Source of the DNA: Endothia cerciana
Lineage: Eukaryota > Ascomycota > Sordariomycetes > Diaporthales > Cryphonectriaceae
Length of the DNA: 64,000 nt
Assembly: GCA_026119935.1 (NCBI GenBank)
Contig: JALRMH010000044.1
Coordinates: 1 to 64,000, forward strand
Reading direction: 5' to 3'
This document shows positions 1 to 9,530 of this stretch, one piece after another (within the stretch, counting starts at the first letter, position 1; every line of letters begins with the position of its first letter). A program made the position numbers and the translations under genes. A model generated the notes under the pieces. The model was given only the letters and a program-made list of their open reading frames with translations, was not told the origin of the DNA and did no database searches.

Positions 1-23
1 CCCCCCCCCCACCCCCCCCCCCG

Positions 24-57
<34 letters not shown>

Positions 58-1703
58 GGGGGGGGGGGCGGGGCGCCCCGTCCGGCTGTATATTGGGCAA
101 AAACAAAAAACCCCCCCCCCCCCCCAAAGAAAACGTACTGAAGTTCCTAGTCGCGAGTTCCTCCTTCAACGTCATCTTGACTGTGTATTTCCGGCAGAGC
201 CTCCTCTGTCGTCTTCGCGGTCGTAGGGGCGAGTCGGCTCAGATGCACTCTGGAGGGCGCTCGCAGGGGAGAAGGGAGAGAGGTTTGGTGGTGCCGGATG
301 GGGCCGCGGCGTCGCGAGTGAGTCTACCTGGTCCCTCGTCGGATGTCTCAGACCCTCGTGCGGCCGTGTAATGTGCAATCTCCTGGCGTTCGTTCGCGCG
401 TCTGGCTGTTCGGTCGTGGCAGAAAGCGGGCGTGATGGCGGTGCGGATCGATCGTTGGGAAGATGGGTGTTGATAACGCGGCGGCGTCCTCTGTCGGACG
501 GGGTGTTGAGTACAGGGTGGTCGGTAATGACTTCTAAGCCTCAGCTTGCGCAGCTCCCTGACACGCCCTGCTAGCCTGACGGCCGGGGTGATGCTCCCAG
601 ATCGGCTGCCCGGACCTGTGACGAGCGCTTATGATTCCGGAACACCGCTGGGGGCCCAACACAGGGGGCCACCCAGGGGCGTGAGTGCAGCCACCAACGG
701 TTGGCCCTCAGTGGCCCCAGGGTCCGGCCAGGGCCGTTTCAGACCTGGCGGCTTTGTACTCTCGTACTATCCACCACCAGAAACAAATCCCAAACATCTC
801 GTTTCTCGGTCTGATCTTACTCGGCCGTGTAAGCAGACAAAGACCGCCAGGCGGCCCGCGAGACCACTTTTTCCAGGCCACAGGATACCATGGGAGGGGC
901 CTTTCGACTCTTTGACAAAGACTTGGGTCTACGTGTGTTACTTACGCGGCCGTGGCCATTCCGACCAAGAGCTGCGCCTTTTCGAGATGGGTACCGTCAG
1001 CTAGCAAACCCGAGTCCCAACGGTTTGCCCACAGGTCAAGGGGCCACCATCCTGAGTCCCCGTTCCCCGCTCGCCATCACAGCCATGGGCTTGGGCTATC
1101 GGGTCTCGACGAGCTGATCTGCGAGCTGATCTACGACTTGTGCCCAACCCGGGCCACCTAGGTTTGTGTGCATCGCGATAGGCATCCATATGACCCCTCC
1201 TGCAAGCTAAACACAACACTGGCAAGTCAGGCTCCTCCAACTGAGGTTGGTTGTCCCTACATGCCGGTGGGCCACGCAACTTTTTTGACAGAATGTATGT
1301 TCTGGACCGACGATCCTGATCCACCTGCAAGCTGCAAATTTTCACCCGCAGGACCCCTAAGTAACAGGGTCGAAACATAAAAGGAAACCTGAAGAAGGAA
1401 AATAAAATAGAAAAATAAAATTTAAGAAAAAAACTAATAGGCCGGGTGTTCTTGACCACGCGCTCTCTCAGTTGTTGTCATGCATCTTGAAGACCTATGA
1501 CGAACATTCCCCCTCCATCCTGCGAAGATGATTGCTCATCCCTACAAATCGCTCACGAACTGCCAACCACTCACTCGGTCAGCCTTGAGTTAACCTGACT
1601 GCCTCTTTTCTCCCCCTCTCCCCCACCCCCCCCCCTATCACACCACCATGTCTCCCCTCCTTCTCCCTCCTTCCCATCCGGACAGGCCATGCGGCGCGGG
1701 TAT
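1..1703. other. Gene-free left edge, poly-C/poly-G rich
   Basis: The first 70 bases are almost pure C then G, and a further run of 15 C lies at 111-125. This looks like a contig edge or collapsed homopolymer rather than a gene. The open frames up to about 1.5 kb overlap each other on both strands, have no recognisable domains and no convincing splice context. The last part (about 1450-1700) is probably 3' flank of the NTF2 gene. I see no RNA gene here. Confidence 0.6.
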
Positions 1704-2389
1704 TTAGAAGATCAACTTGAAGATGTCGTGGGAGACGTAGAAGCTGCCGGTGCCGGGCTCCTGGTTGAGGTGGAAAGTCTGCGCGAACTTGAAGGGCTTC
1801 TCCAAGTCGCCGTCGACCTGTCACGTCGAGGGTCAGAACCGTCAGCCCGCTGCCCAGCCTTGTGGGAGATCCTTCTTCCTCCTGAGAAGAGGGGCTCCCC
1901 GTGTCCACGTGACTGATGTAGACCTGGTCGGGATCGAGTAATTGGGGGGGGGGGGGGGCAACGTACAGTGATGGCGCCGGTGACCTGGATCAGGACGCCG
2001 GTTTCCGCGAGGCCGGGCATAGGGTCGATAGTGTGAGTCTCGTGCTTCACGCTCTGGAATGGCAGGCTCTAGTGCGACAGACAACAATCAGCACAAGTCC
2101 ATTCTCGGGCGGGGCACGGGGCAAGGAGGCGGGCAGAAGAATCAATCCATCATGGCTGCGCCCCAGTCTGCCCGACACGGCCCGGTGGGGGAGCCCAAAG
2201 CTGCTGGCGACGTGTGGTAGTTACCTTCAGCTTGTCGACGATGGCAGCAACACCGATCACCGACGTGGACTCGTAGGTGAGCATGCTGTTGTCGCGGTAC
2301 AGCTGGGCCAGGCCCTCGCGGTTGTTGTCGAAGGTGTTGTAGTAGAACGGCACGAACTGGTTCGCGATCTCCTGGAAGTTGACAGCCAT
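1704..2389 (-). CDS. NTF2: Nuclear transport factor 2 (3 exons)
   Basis: This small dimeric factor carries Ran-GDP back into the nucleus by binding Ran-GDP and FxFG nucleoporins at the pore. Three exons read 2389-2225, 2068-1967 and 1817-1704, all joined in phase 0, and give about 126 residues, the usual length of the family. The start is the ATG at 2389 (MAVNFQEIANQFVPFYY), which is typical of fungal NTF2. The middle exon contains SLPFQSVKHE and the last ends SFYVSHDIFKLIF, matching the C-terminal beta strand of the NTF2 fold. Intron 2 contains a run of 15 G (1944-1958). Recognition rests on the characteristic first 30 residues and the ending; splice sites are inferred (GTAACT..TAG and GTACGT..CAG). 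Confidence 0.93.
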
Positions 2390-3484
2390 CTTGACGCTGA
2401 CGTACTTGCTCTCGGAAGCTCTAGACCGGCAGGGAGAGGGAAAGGAGGGCAAAAATCTAGACGAATTCCGTCGGTCGTTCCTCTTGTGAGGCAGAGAGAG
2501 GGGGGGGGGGGCGCGATCTGTGAGGGTCGGGTGGTTGGGCTCGTTCACGTTGTTGATGTTTTGCAACCTTGGCAAGGGCGCCGGCGGGGTTCAGGCGCTC
2601 TTTGGGCAGGCTGGTGGGGTAATGATAGCCCCCTGTTTCTCGAGCCGGCGGGTGGGTAGCGAGGCAAGCTGCAGCTATTTTTTTGCGGGGGGGGGGGGTT
2701 TTTTTAGGGGGGAGGGGGTTAACCCCCCCTGGGCGGCAAAGCCATTTCTCTGGTGTGGCTTTGGAACCTCGCAGAACCCAGCAACCCAGCTCCGAACTGA
2801 TCCCACCGGGGACTTCTGCCACCCCACGTGATATCACCTCAAGGGACGATGGGCTCAGCCTTGCGCTGCTGCCTCTTATTGGTCATGACAACCTATCTGT
2901 CCTGACAGGCACGTTGTCTCCGCTGCCCTGCTGAAGCTCTTCCGGACTGGACCCCCGGGTCGGGGGGAAGGCGGTTACCATGAGGACAAGAAGAAATCCT
3001 GTCTGTCCTCAGAACCTAGACAGACTGGTGTCTCGGGGCTTGGTCCAGTAGCCAGACAGGGCCCTTGTCTTGAGGCTCCATAGCTGACGAGGGTCGACAT
3101 CTGCAACTCGGGGGTGGCTGTGGCCTGCCATGGTCAACAGTGATCGATCAGTCACCTCATTAGGTCCCTCCAGCAGGCCCATGTGATGATGAACCCCCCC
3201 CCCCCCACCTAAGATCCCCCAAGTCTGTCTATATGGTGTGTGTATATGCACACCACTGCATATAGATGCAGGTGACATTCCTCCAACGCGGCAGCTCATC
3301 CGCTGGAGAGCCTGTACTATGGTATGGGCTTCACACACATGAATTAATTCACTGCATGCAGGCAATGGATATACCACGGAAATACTCGGGCACATGGGTC
3401 CCATTTTCATTACCTAACCGCCCGTGAGCCCCGGGCGGACACACACCAAGATACACACGCCCCCGTCGTCGAGGAGATACCGCC
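2390..3484. other. Intergenic region with G/C tracts
   Basis: Between NTF2 (5' side) and MET10 (3' side) I see no gene. The stretch holds the NTF2 promoter, G runs at 2500-2511 and 2687-2698, a C run at 3194-3206, and a hairpin near 3229-3265. The open frames here are short, low in complexity and unrecognised. Confidence 0.6.
3229..3265. repeat. Short imperfect inverted repeat (hairpin)
   Basis: CTATATG at 3229-3235 pairs with CATATAG at 3259-3265, and inside it a GTGTG segment faces CACAC around a TATATG loop. It lies about 220 bp beyond the MET10 stop codon, so it could sit in or just past the 3' UTR. Function is unknown. Confidence 0.45.
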
Positions 3485-6400
3485 CTAGTAGACCTCGAGC
3501 ACATACCTCCCCTCCTCCTTCAGCCTCTCGATCTCCTTCCTCGGGTCGACCCTCTTGCCGGCCGCCTTGGCCTCGGCGGCGATCGCCTCCTGCAGCACCT
3601 CCGTGACGTCGGGGACCGGCCACGTCGGCCCGCACAGGTAGAAGCTGCCCTCCCCCTTGATGTAGGCGTCCACGATCGCGGGCATGCTCTCCCGCATGCG
3701 GTCCTGGATGTAGATCTTCTGCGGCTGGTCGCGGCTGAACGCCGCGCCCAGCAGCGTGATGACGCCGGCGTCGACGTACGCCTCCCACTCCTCGCCGTAC
3801 AGGTACTCCTCGCGCTGGTGCCGCGAGCCCATGTACAGCAGGATGGCGCCGATCTCCTTGCCCTGCGCCTTCTGCATCGCGCGGTACTGCACGAACGCGC
3901 GGAACGGCGCCAGGCCCGTCCCCAGCCCGGCCATGATGAGCGGCGCCGTGTCCCGCGCCGGCAGCTTCATGACGCTCGGCTTGACGGACACGGTCACCGC
4001 CGCGCCCACGGGGAGCGTGGAGAGGTACCGCGTCGCCTGGCCCGTGCGCGTGCGCCCCCTGCTGTCGACCCAGTCGACCACCACGATCATCAGCGACACC
4101 GAGGTCGGCGTGACCGCCTGCGCCGACGCGATCGAGTACTCGCGCCGCTTGAGCGGCGCCACGAGGCGCGCGAGGTCGTGGAACGGCGGGCGCGCCGAGG
4201 CGAACTCCGCCAGCACGTCCGCGTACGTGTCCATGTCGGCCTCCGAGCGGCGCTTGAACTCGTCCGCGCCCTCCTTGCCGCCCAGCGCGGCGAGCTTCTC
4301 CCGCTCGGGCTCGTCCGTCGCGAACTCGGCGAGCTGCTCGTAGAAGCGCTTGGGCACCCTGCCCAGGATGTCGAGGTTCCGGACGAGGGCCTGGTAGACC
4401 GTGCGGGTCTCGAGGTCCGCGGGGTTCTCGCGCGAGGGGGCCCGGACGAGGTCGTCCGCGTCCAGGCCGTAGGAGGCGATGAAGCGCAGGACCTGCGCCG
4501 GGTCATTGTCCGCGTGGACGCCCAGGGCCTCGCCGATGTTGTAGGTCACGCCCGAGGTGCCGAGGTCGAACTCGATGTGGAAGATGTTGCGGTCGTAGGT
4601 GGGCGGGGTGAGGCGGCGGCTCTCCTTGACGTGCACGGTGGCCGTCTTGACGGAGAGGTCCGGGCGGAGCGAGGACCGCGTGCCGTGGGCCTCCCTGAAG
4701 GCGAGGGCCCTGGCCGCGGGCTCCCAGCCGGTGAGCTGCAGGTCCTGCCCGGGCTCTTCCTTGTCGAAGCCGGCGAAGGCGCTCGTCCTGATGGTGCTGG
4801 CGAGGCCGGGCGCGACGTAGTCGGCCGGGAGCTCGGCCCAGGAGGCTGGCACCTCGACGTGGCGGAGGCACTGGTTGAGCACGTCGCGGCATTCCTGGAC
4901 GGTGCCCCCGCGGGGGGCAGAGAGGTTCTTCGCGGCGTCGACCGCGCCGCCGGGCCTGGCCACCCGCAGGAATGCGAGCTCGACCAGGAGCTCCAGGTCG
5001 GCCTCCAGGGCCGGGGAGTACGAGGAGTCGAGGACGAAGAGGTGGACGGCCCTCTTCAGGACGGCCCTCCTCACCGCGGGGGGGAGCCGCTTCCCGAGTT
5101 CCTCGTCGTCCCTGAGGCCCGGCAGCCTCAGCAGAAGCTTGCCGCCGCTCCTGGCACCCTTCAGGACATCCACGTCCTGGAGGAGCTTCTCCTCGCCCAC
5201 GTACGTGACATCGGCCTCGTCCACGGCGTATGCCGCCTCGATGGTCTTCCTGGAGCTGCGGATGTCCGTGCGGATGATCCCGCCCTGGACCAGGTTGTCG
5301 TGCGTCTCGTGCACGTAGACGTTGCTCGACGACTCGCGCGTGAGGAACCTGCCGACCACCGCGGGCGAGTTGACAGCGGCCGAGCTGTCGAGGTCCCAGA
5401 ACGTGTACTGCTCCACCTCGCCGGGCAGGACAGACCGCCTCGGCCCGGCACCGCTGCCGCCCTTGCCGATGAGCTTCCGGACGGCCGAGTGGAAGCTGGC
5501 CGGCGTCACCGCATCCGACGCGGCGTACTTGACGTCCGTGACGGCGGGTTCCTGCGCCCACCTGCCGGAGAAGGAGACCGCGGTGAGCACGTCCGAGTGC
5601 AGGACCGACTGGACGGCGGCGTCTTCCACCTCCGAGGTGCTGCGGACCTGGCCCAGGACCGCGACCTGGCGGACGGAGGCCGGGAGCGCGTTCAGGAAGG
5701 CCTCCTCCACGAAGGGGCGGTACAGCCGCACGCTGATGGCGCCGACCCTGTTGCCCTCGGCCGAGAGCTGCGGGACGACCTGGCTGGCGACCTGTGCCTC
5801 GACGCTGCCAAAGACAACCAGCACCGTGTCGGCGCCCTCGTCGCCAAAGTACTCGAAAGGCCTGTAGTCCGTGCCCAGGTGGCCGTTGAACGCGTCCAGC
5901 AGGTCGAGCACCTTGCCGGCCGTGTCGAGGTGGCTGCTGAGGCCCCGGGCGTGCGCCGACAGGTCCGTGTAGACCTCCCGGATGCCGACCTCGCCGAGGG
6001 CGTCGATGACCCTCAGCGTCTCCCGCGAGGTGCGGATGCCGTCATAGATGTGCACGCTCGGCAGGATGTGCGCCATCAGCGTGGCCAGCAGGGCCATGTG
6101 CTGGGCCTCGTACGCGGACGAGCTGGTGACCAGGCCCAGGCCGAGGTCCTCGGCGAGCTGCAGGGCGGAGCCGTACTCGGGGACCAGGCCGTGCCCGTCG
6201 GCGTACTCGACGGCGGCGACGTGGGCCACGAAGGGGCTCGCGACGCTGTAGAGCAGGCTGAGCTGGTCGAGCGAGGCGCGCAGGCTGCGCAGGCCCAGGC
6301 TGGGCGCGAGGAGGGCCTGCGGGATGTGCCGCCTGGCGAGGTCGAAGTCGCTCGAGAACATGTACCCCAGGGCGAAGGCGCCGGCGCCGGCCCGGGTCTG

Positions 6401-6802
6401 CAGCGGGTGGACGGCGGTGGTGGAGGCGTGGATGTTGGGCTCGGCGCCGCGGGACCACTCCCTCACGGCGACGTCCAGGTCGAAGGTGGGCGGGGAGTAG
6501 GAGAAGATCTTGTCCGAGAGCTTGTAGGCGACCTGCTGGACGAGCAGCTGGGCCGTCACGTAGGTCGGGCCGGAGATGGAGGCCAGGGGCACCATCTGGC
6601 CGAGGGGGAGGGTGGTGGAGAGCTTGGTGAAGGTGGGCGCCGCGCCGGTCTGCTCCTCGGAGGCCAGGGCGGTCGCCCCGGACTCTGCGTGCCTGAGCTG
6701 CATGGTGGTGTGGTGGTGGTGTTGTTGTTGTTGTTGTTGTTGTTGGTGGTGGTACTGATGGGCGGCCTGGCAGCTCCAGGGTCTGGTCGTCCCAGGGTCC
6801 AA
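3485..6802 (-). CDS. MET10: Sulfite reductase (NADPH) flavoprotein alpha subunit
   Basis: This is the FAD/NADPH subunit of cytosolic assimilatory sulfite reductase, which passes electrons from NADPH to the haem subunit so that sulfite is reduced to sulfide for cysteine and methionine synthesis. A single open frame gives 1105 residues (yeast Met10 is about 1035). The N-terminal half resembles the pyruvate:ferredoxin oxidoreductase-like part of fungal Met10. The FAD-binding reductase domain begins near residue 715 (TATVHVKESRRLTPPTYDRN), with the FAD motif REYSIAS, the pyrophosphate loop GLGTGLAPFRAF near residue 955, and the NADPH-binding FYLCGPTWPVPDV near the C terminus. The annotated start (6802) precedes a His/Gln-rich tract; the ATG at 6703 (MQLRHAESG), after the tract, is an equally plausible start. 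The family assignment is firm, the start is not. Confidence 0.93.
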   Translation of the reverse strand: MDPGTTRPWSCQAAHQYHHQQQQQQQQHHHHTTMQLRHAESGATALASEEQTGAAPTFTKLSTTLPLGQMVPLASISGPTYVTAQLLVQQVAYKLSDKIFSYSPPTFDLDVAVREWSRGAEPNIHASTTAVHPLQTRAGAGAFALGYMFSSDFDLARRHIPQALLAPSLGLRSLRASLDQLSLLYSVASPFVAHVAAVEYADGHGLVPEYGSALQLAEDLGLGLVTSSSAYEAQHMALLATLMAHILPSVHIYDGIRTSRETLRVIDALGEVGIREVYTDLSAHARGLSSHLDTAGKVLDLLDAFNGHLGTDYRPFEYFGDEGADTVLVVFGSVEAQVASQVVPQLSAEGNRVGAISVRLYRPFVEEAFLNALPASVRQVAVLGQVRSTSEVEDAAVQSVLHSDVLTAVSFSGRWAQEPAVTDVKYAASDAVTPASFHSAVRKLIGKGGSGAGPRRSVLPGEVEQYTFWDLDSSAAVNSPAVVGRFLTRESSSNVYVHETHDNLVQGGIIRTDIRSSRKTIEAAYAVDEADVTYVGEEKLLQDVDVLKGARSGGKLLLRLPGLRDDEELGKRLPPAVRRAVLKRAVHLFVLDSSYSPALEADLELLVELAFLRVARPGGAVDAAKNLSAPRGGTVQECRDVLNQCLRHVEVPASWAELPADYVAPGLASTIRTSAFAGFDKEEPGQDLQLTGWEPAARALAFREAHGTRSSLRPDLSVKTATVHVKESRRLTPPTYDRNIFHIEFDLGTSGVTYNIGEALGVHADNDPAQVLRFIASYGLDADDLVRAPSRENPADLETRTVYQALVRNLDILGRVPKRFYEQLAEFATDEPEREKLAALGGKEGADEFKRRSEADMDTYADVLAEFASARPPFHDLARLVAPLKRREYSIASAQAVTPTSVSLMIVVVDWVDSRGRTRTGQATRYLSTLPVGAAVTVSVKPSVMKLPARDTAPLIMAGLGTGLAPFRAFVQYRAMQKAQGKEIGAILLYMGSRHQREEYLYGEEWEAYVDAGVITLLGAAFSRDQPQKIYIQDRMRESMPAIVDAYIKGEGSFYLCGPTWPVPDVTEVLQEAIAAEAKAAGKRVDPRKEIERLKEEGRYVLEVY

Positions 6803-7154
6803 TATTTTGGGGGGCGCGCCGCGGGGGGGGGGGTGGGGGATGGGATGCGGGAGAAGAATATGCCGAACAACAACCTCGATGATGTTAGGTGAGGGCTGAG
6901 GTCCGCAGCTACAGAGGTCCCTCCTCGCTCACGATGATCACAGTGAGGGCTGGCGGGGAGAAGGCAGGAGAAGGTGAGACTGAGGTCCCGTCTATTAAGA
7001 AAATATCCCAGAGCAGCACGACCCTCGTCCCCCGACCCTCGCCCCTAGCTCAGGCGCGACCGGAGGAGTTCCCTCCCAGCCTGACAAACAACACACACGC
7101 ATGGCCAAGGCCCTGACAGAAATTTCTTCCGGCGCCGCCGCCGCCGCCGCGGTG

Positions 7155-7178
7155 GTGTGTGTGTGTGTGTGTGTGTGT
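7155..7178. repeat. (GT)12 microsatellite preceded by (GCC)n
   Basis: An uninterrupted GT dinucleotide array directly follows a GCC-rich tract (about 7131-7151). It lies about 350 bp upstream of the MET10 start in the probable promoter region. Confidence 0.9.
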
Positions 7179-8688
7179 ATGAGCCCGTTGAGCACTTGTA
7201 AACCCAGCTCGTTTTGGCATTAGATCAGGTCGCGAGAGAATTGCGCCATCGGCGGCCAATCAGGTGCGGCGAGGAGTCCCAATGCGGGAAGTCTCGTTTG
7301 CCGCGCCTCGGCGGCCAGGGACCGGCCTGGCAGGCTGAGGGAGGCGGCAAAAACGGGGGAAGACTCGGAAGGCTGGAGGCTGTCGGTGCGGGAGCGCCGG
7401 TTAACAGGTGGGGCCTACCGAGCCGGCCGATGATTCTCCTGTGCTGCCTGTGTGCTGGGGAGGGTTCAGGGTGAGACGTGAGCAATGGCGACATGCCGGG
7501 GGGGTATCACGAACTCCATCCTGGTGTTCGGTAGGTATGTTAGTCTCGGCAGCGAGTAACGGCGTGGCTGGCGTGCCGTAGTAGCACCTCTGTCTCAGCA
7601 CGCAGGTGTCAGGCCCTCATCAGGCTGGCACCACCCGCGCCAGCTCACCACCCCCTTCGAAGAAAAGCTCCCGACCAGTCCTCTCCATAACAAAAGTCGA
7701 CCGCTGCGTGGAGGAGCGAGCGCCATGGAGCAGGCGTCAGGCAGATCACCATCCTCACGTGGCCCGGCCCCAGGCCTGTGATGACTCCTTTGGTTCCTCA
7801 GAGCCCATGACGGGCCAACCCACCAGACCCCCGCCCCCCCCGGGGAGGACGTCTGGGTGTGAGGGCGGTGAAAGGCCAGCAGGACCTGCGGCCGAGGCTG
7901 ATCCTTCCGCGGAAAGGCGTCGAGCCCAAGGTATAAGGCGTGATGTCGACAGGGACACGAACAGCCAGGCTCCGAGTCACTATCCACCCGAGGCATCCTG
8001 ACCTGAGACCCGGCAGCACCCAAGGGCAAGTCGTGTCTTGTCGTTGGTACAAATCTCGCCTGGCTCCCCTCTCCCACGGATGATGGCCCGCTTGGCAGCC
8101 CTGGATCGGGCCGACGGCTCCAGAATGGGCAAACCCCTTCGCTGGTACTTAGTACTATGATACCTATTACAAAACACCGGCCAGCCTGGAAGGAGACTGG
8201 TGGAGACAACCGACGGAATAAAGTATTCTCCTGCATGCGGCTCACCAGTGTGGCTCGTTCCGTCCGGCAGCTGCCGAGCCCAGCCCACTCGGGAAGCGGT
8301 TCGGGGTTTTCTTTTATTTTTTCTTTCTTGGTAAGCAGCTGTTATCATGAGGTGTCTTTTCGTCCCTTCGACGTCCGCCTTCTTGATGGCTCCTCGAGAG
8401 GCCACAACTGGATACCTACCGAGATCTCGTTGTCATCATCAACCTGCTCTCTTGATGAGTGGCATACGTGTCAGTACGGTACTGTGTACCAACAATATGA
8501 CCTCCAGTCCCGCATCTAAGGGAGGCTGCCCAACCCTCTTCTGTGACCTACCATTCCTCTTTGAGACCGTTCTCAGAGGGAATGCCAGTCATTCTGGCCT
8601 CTCCCTCCTGGTCTTGGTGCCTCTGCCGCATCTGGCTCATACCGGCCCCTTGGGCACCATCCACCTGCCGACAACGACATGGTAGCCA

Positions 8689-8745
8689 GCCAGCCAGTCA
8701 GTCAGTCAGTCAGTCGGTCGGTCAGTCGGTCAGTCGGCCAGTCAG
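8689..8745. repeat. Imperfect AGTC/GGTC/AGCC tetranucleotide repeat
   Basis: About fourteen copies of a four-base unit (mainly AGTC and GGTC, with AGCC at both edges) are seen. It lies in gene-poor DNA about 800 bp upstream of the copper ATPase. Confidence 0.85.
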
Positions 8746-9530
8746 CCTCACCAAGAGAAAGAAACGAAAGAAGCCAAGAGAAGGTTGTATTTACTACTAT
8801 GTATGGACGGCAGAGGCCACGAGTCCCAACCCCCCAGGTCGCTCTATGCCTTTTCTCCGCAGGGTGGCATGACAGGGTGGTCCCCAGAGGGGGCCAGGCG
8901 CATGCATGGGTGTTGGGGTGGCATTCTCCTCCACGCCAAAACCACGCTTGTGTCAGACGGGGACTGCGGCTTTTGTGCGGAAACCGCAACCACTGATCGA
9001 ACGCCGAAGGCATTCAGGGAGTCTTTCGCATATTTCAGATGCAGACTCTTCCAGATGGCATGGTCACAAATCCAATCCTCTATCGAGAACCACCCAGAAC
9101 AGTCGGTGCCGGCCCAACCAAGTGCATTTCCTCATCAATCGCCCCCTGTTCTCTTGACGGGTCGTGGTCAGGCCGCCTATTGATATTTCCCGCCTCGCCA
9201 ACCCGCTGTCGATATCAACCACACACAGCCTGAACACCACCACGCTTCAGCCGGACCGCGAGCCACAGTCCCCCGCTCGTATCTCCCCGGACGGCCTCTC
9301 ATCGCAACCTGCCCCGGGTGCCAGTTTACGTGTTGCAGTAAACGGGCTGGGCGAAAGGCTCTGTGCAGGTTTAATCTCACCGGCAGAATTGGCACCCGCC
9401 AATTGCGCTCCTGTGTGACATTGCGACGGCCACCATTCAATCTACACGAGGCCACCACCCTGAAGGCAACCTCCGGCTTGCCGCCTCACCTTACCCGACA
9501 CCCCGTCTATCAGGTCCCACCACGGCCAAG

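Larger units (their letters stand above)
6803..9530. other. Gene-poor 2.7-kb region, microsatellites
   Basis: This lies between the 5' end of MET10 and the copper ATPase, so it should contain both promoters. It carries a GT microsatellite, a GCC run just before it and an AGTC tetranucleotide repeat. ORFs of up to about 216 codons exist (for example 7595-8245 minus), but they overlap others on the opposite strand and have no recognisable motif, so I do not call them genes. Confidence 0.55.

Noticed and set aside
1..130. Poly-C/G start read as a telomere.
   Set aside because: Fungal telomeres are usually TTAGGG repeats; this is plain homopolymer, more like an assembly edge.
2019..2659. 208-codon plus-strand frame over NTF2.
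   Set aside because: Antisense shadow of the NTF2 exons and introns; no domain.
3818..6892. Very long (1024-codon) plus-strand frame opposite MET10.
   Set aside because: It is an antisense shadow: the plus frame is Arg/Gly/Asp-rich and reads the reverse of a clear enzyme gene with high GC third positions.
7595..8245. 216-codon minus-strand frame upstream of the copper ATPase.
   Set aside because: It overlaps plus-strand frames, has no recognisable domain and has no splice support; composition is Pro/Arg/Ser-rich as expected from GC-rich DNA.
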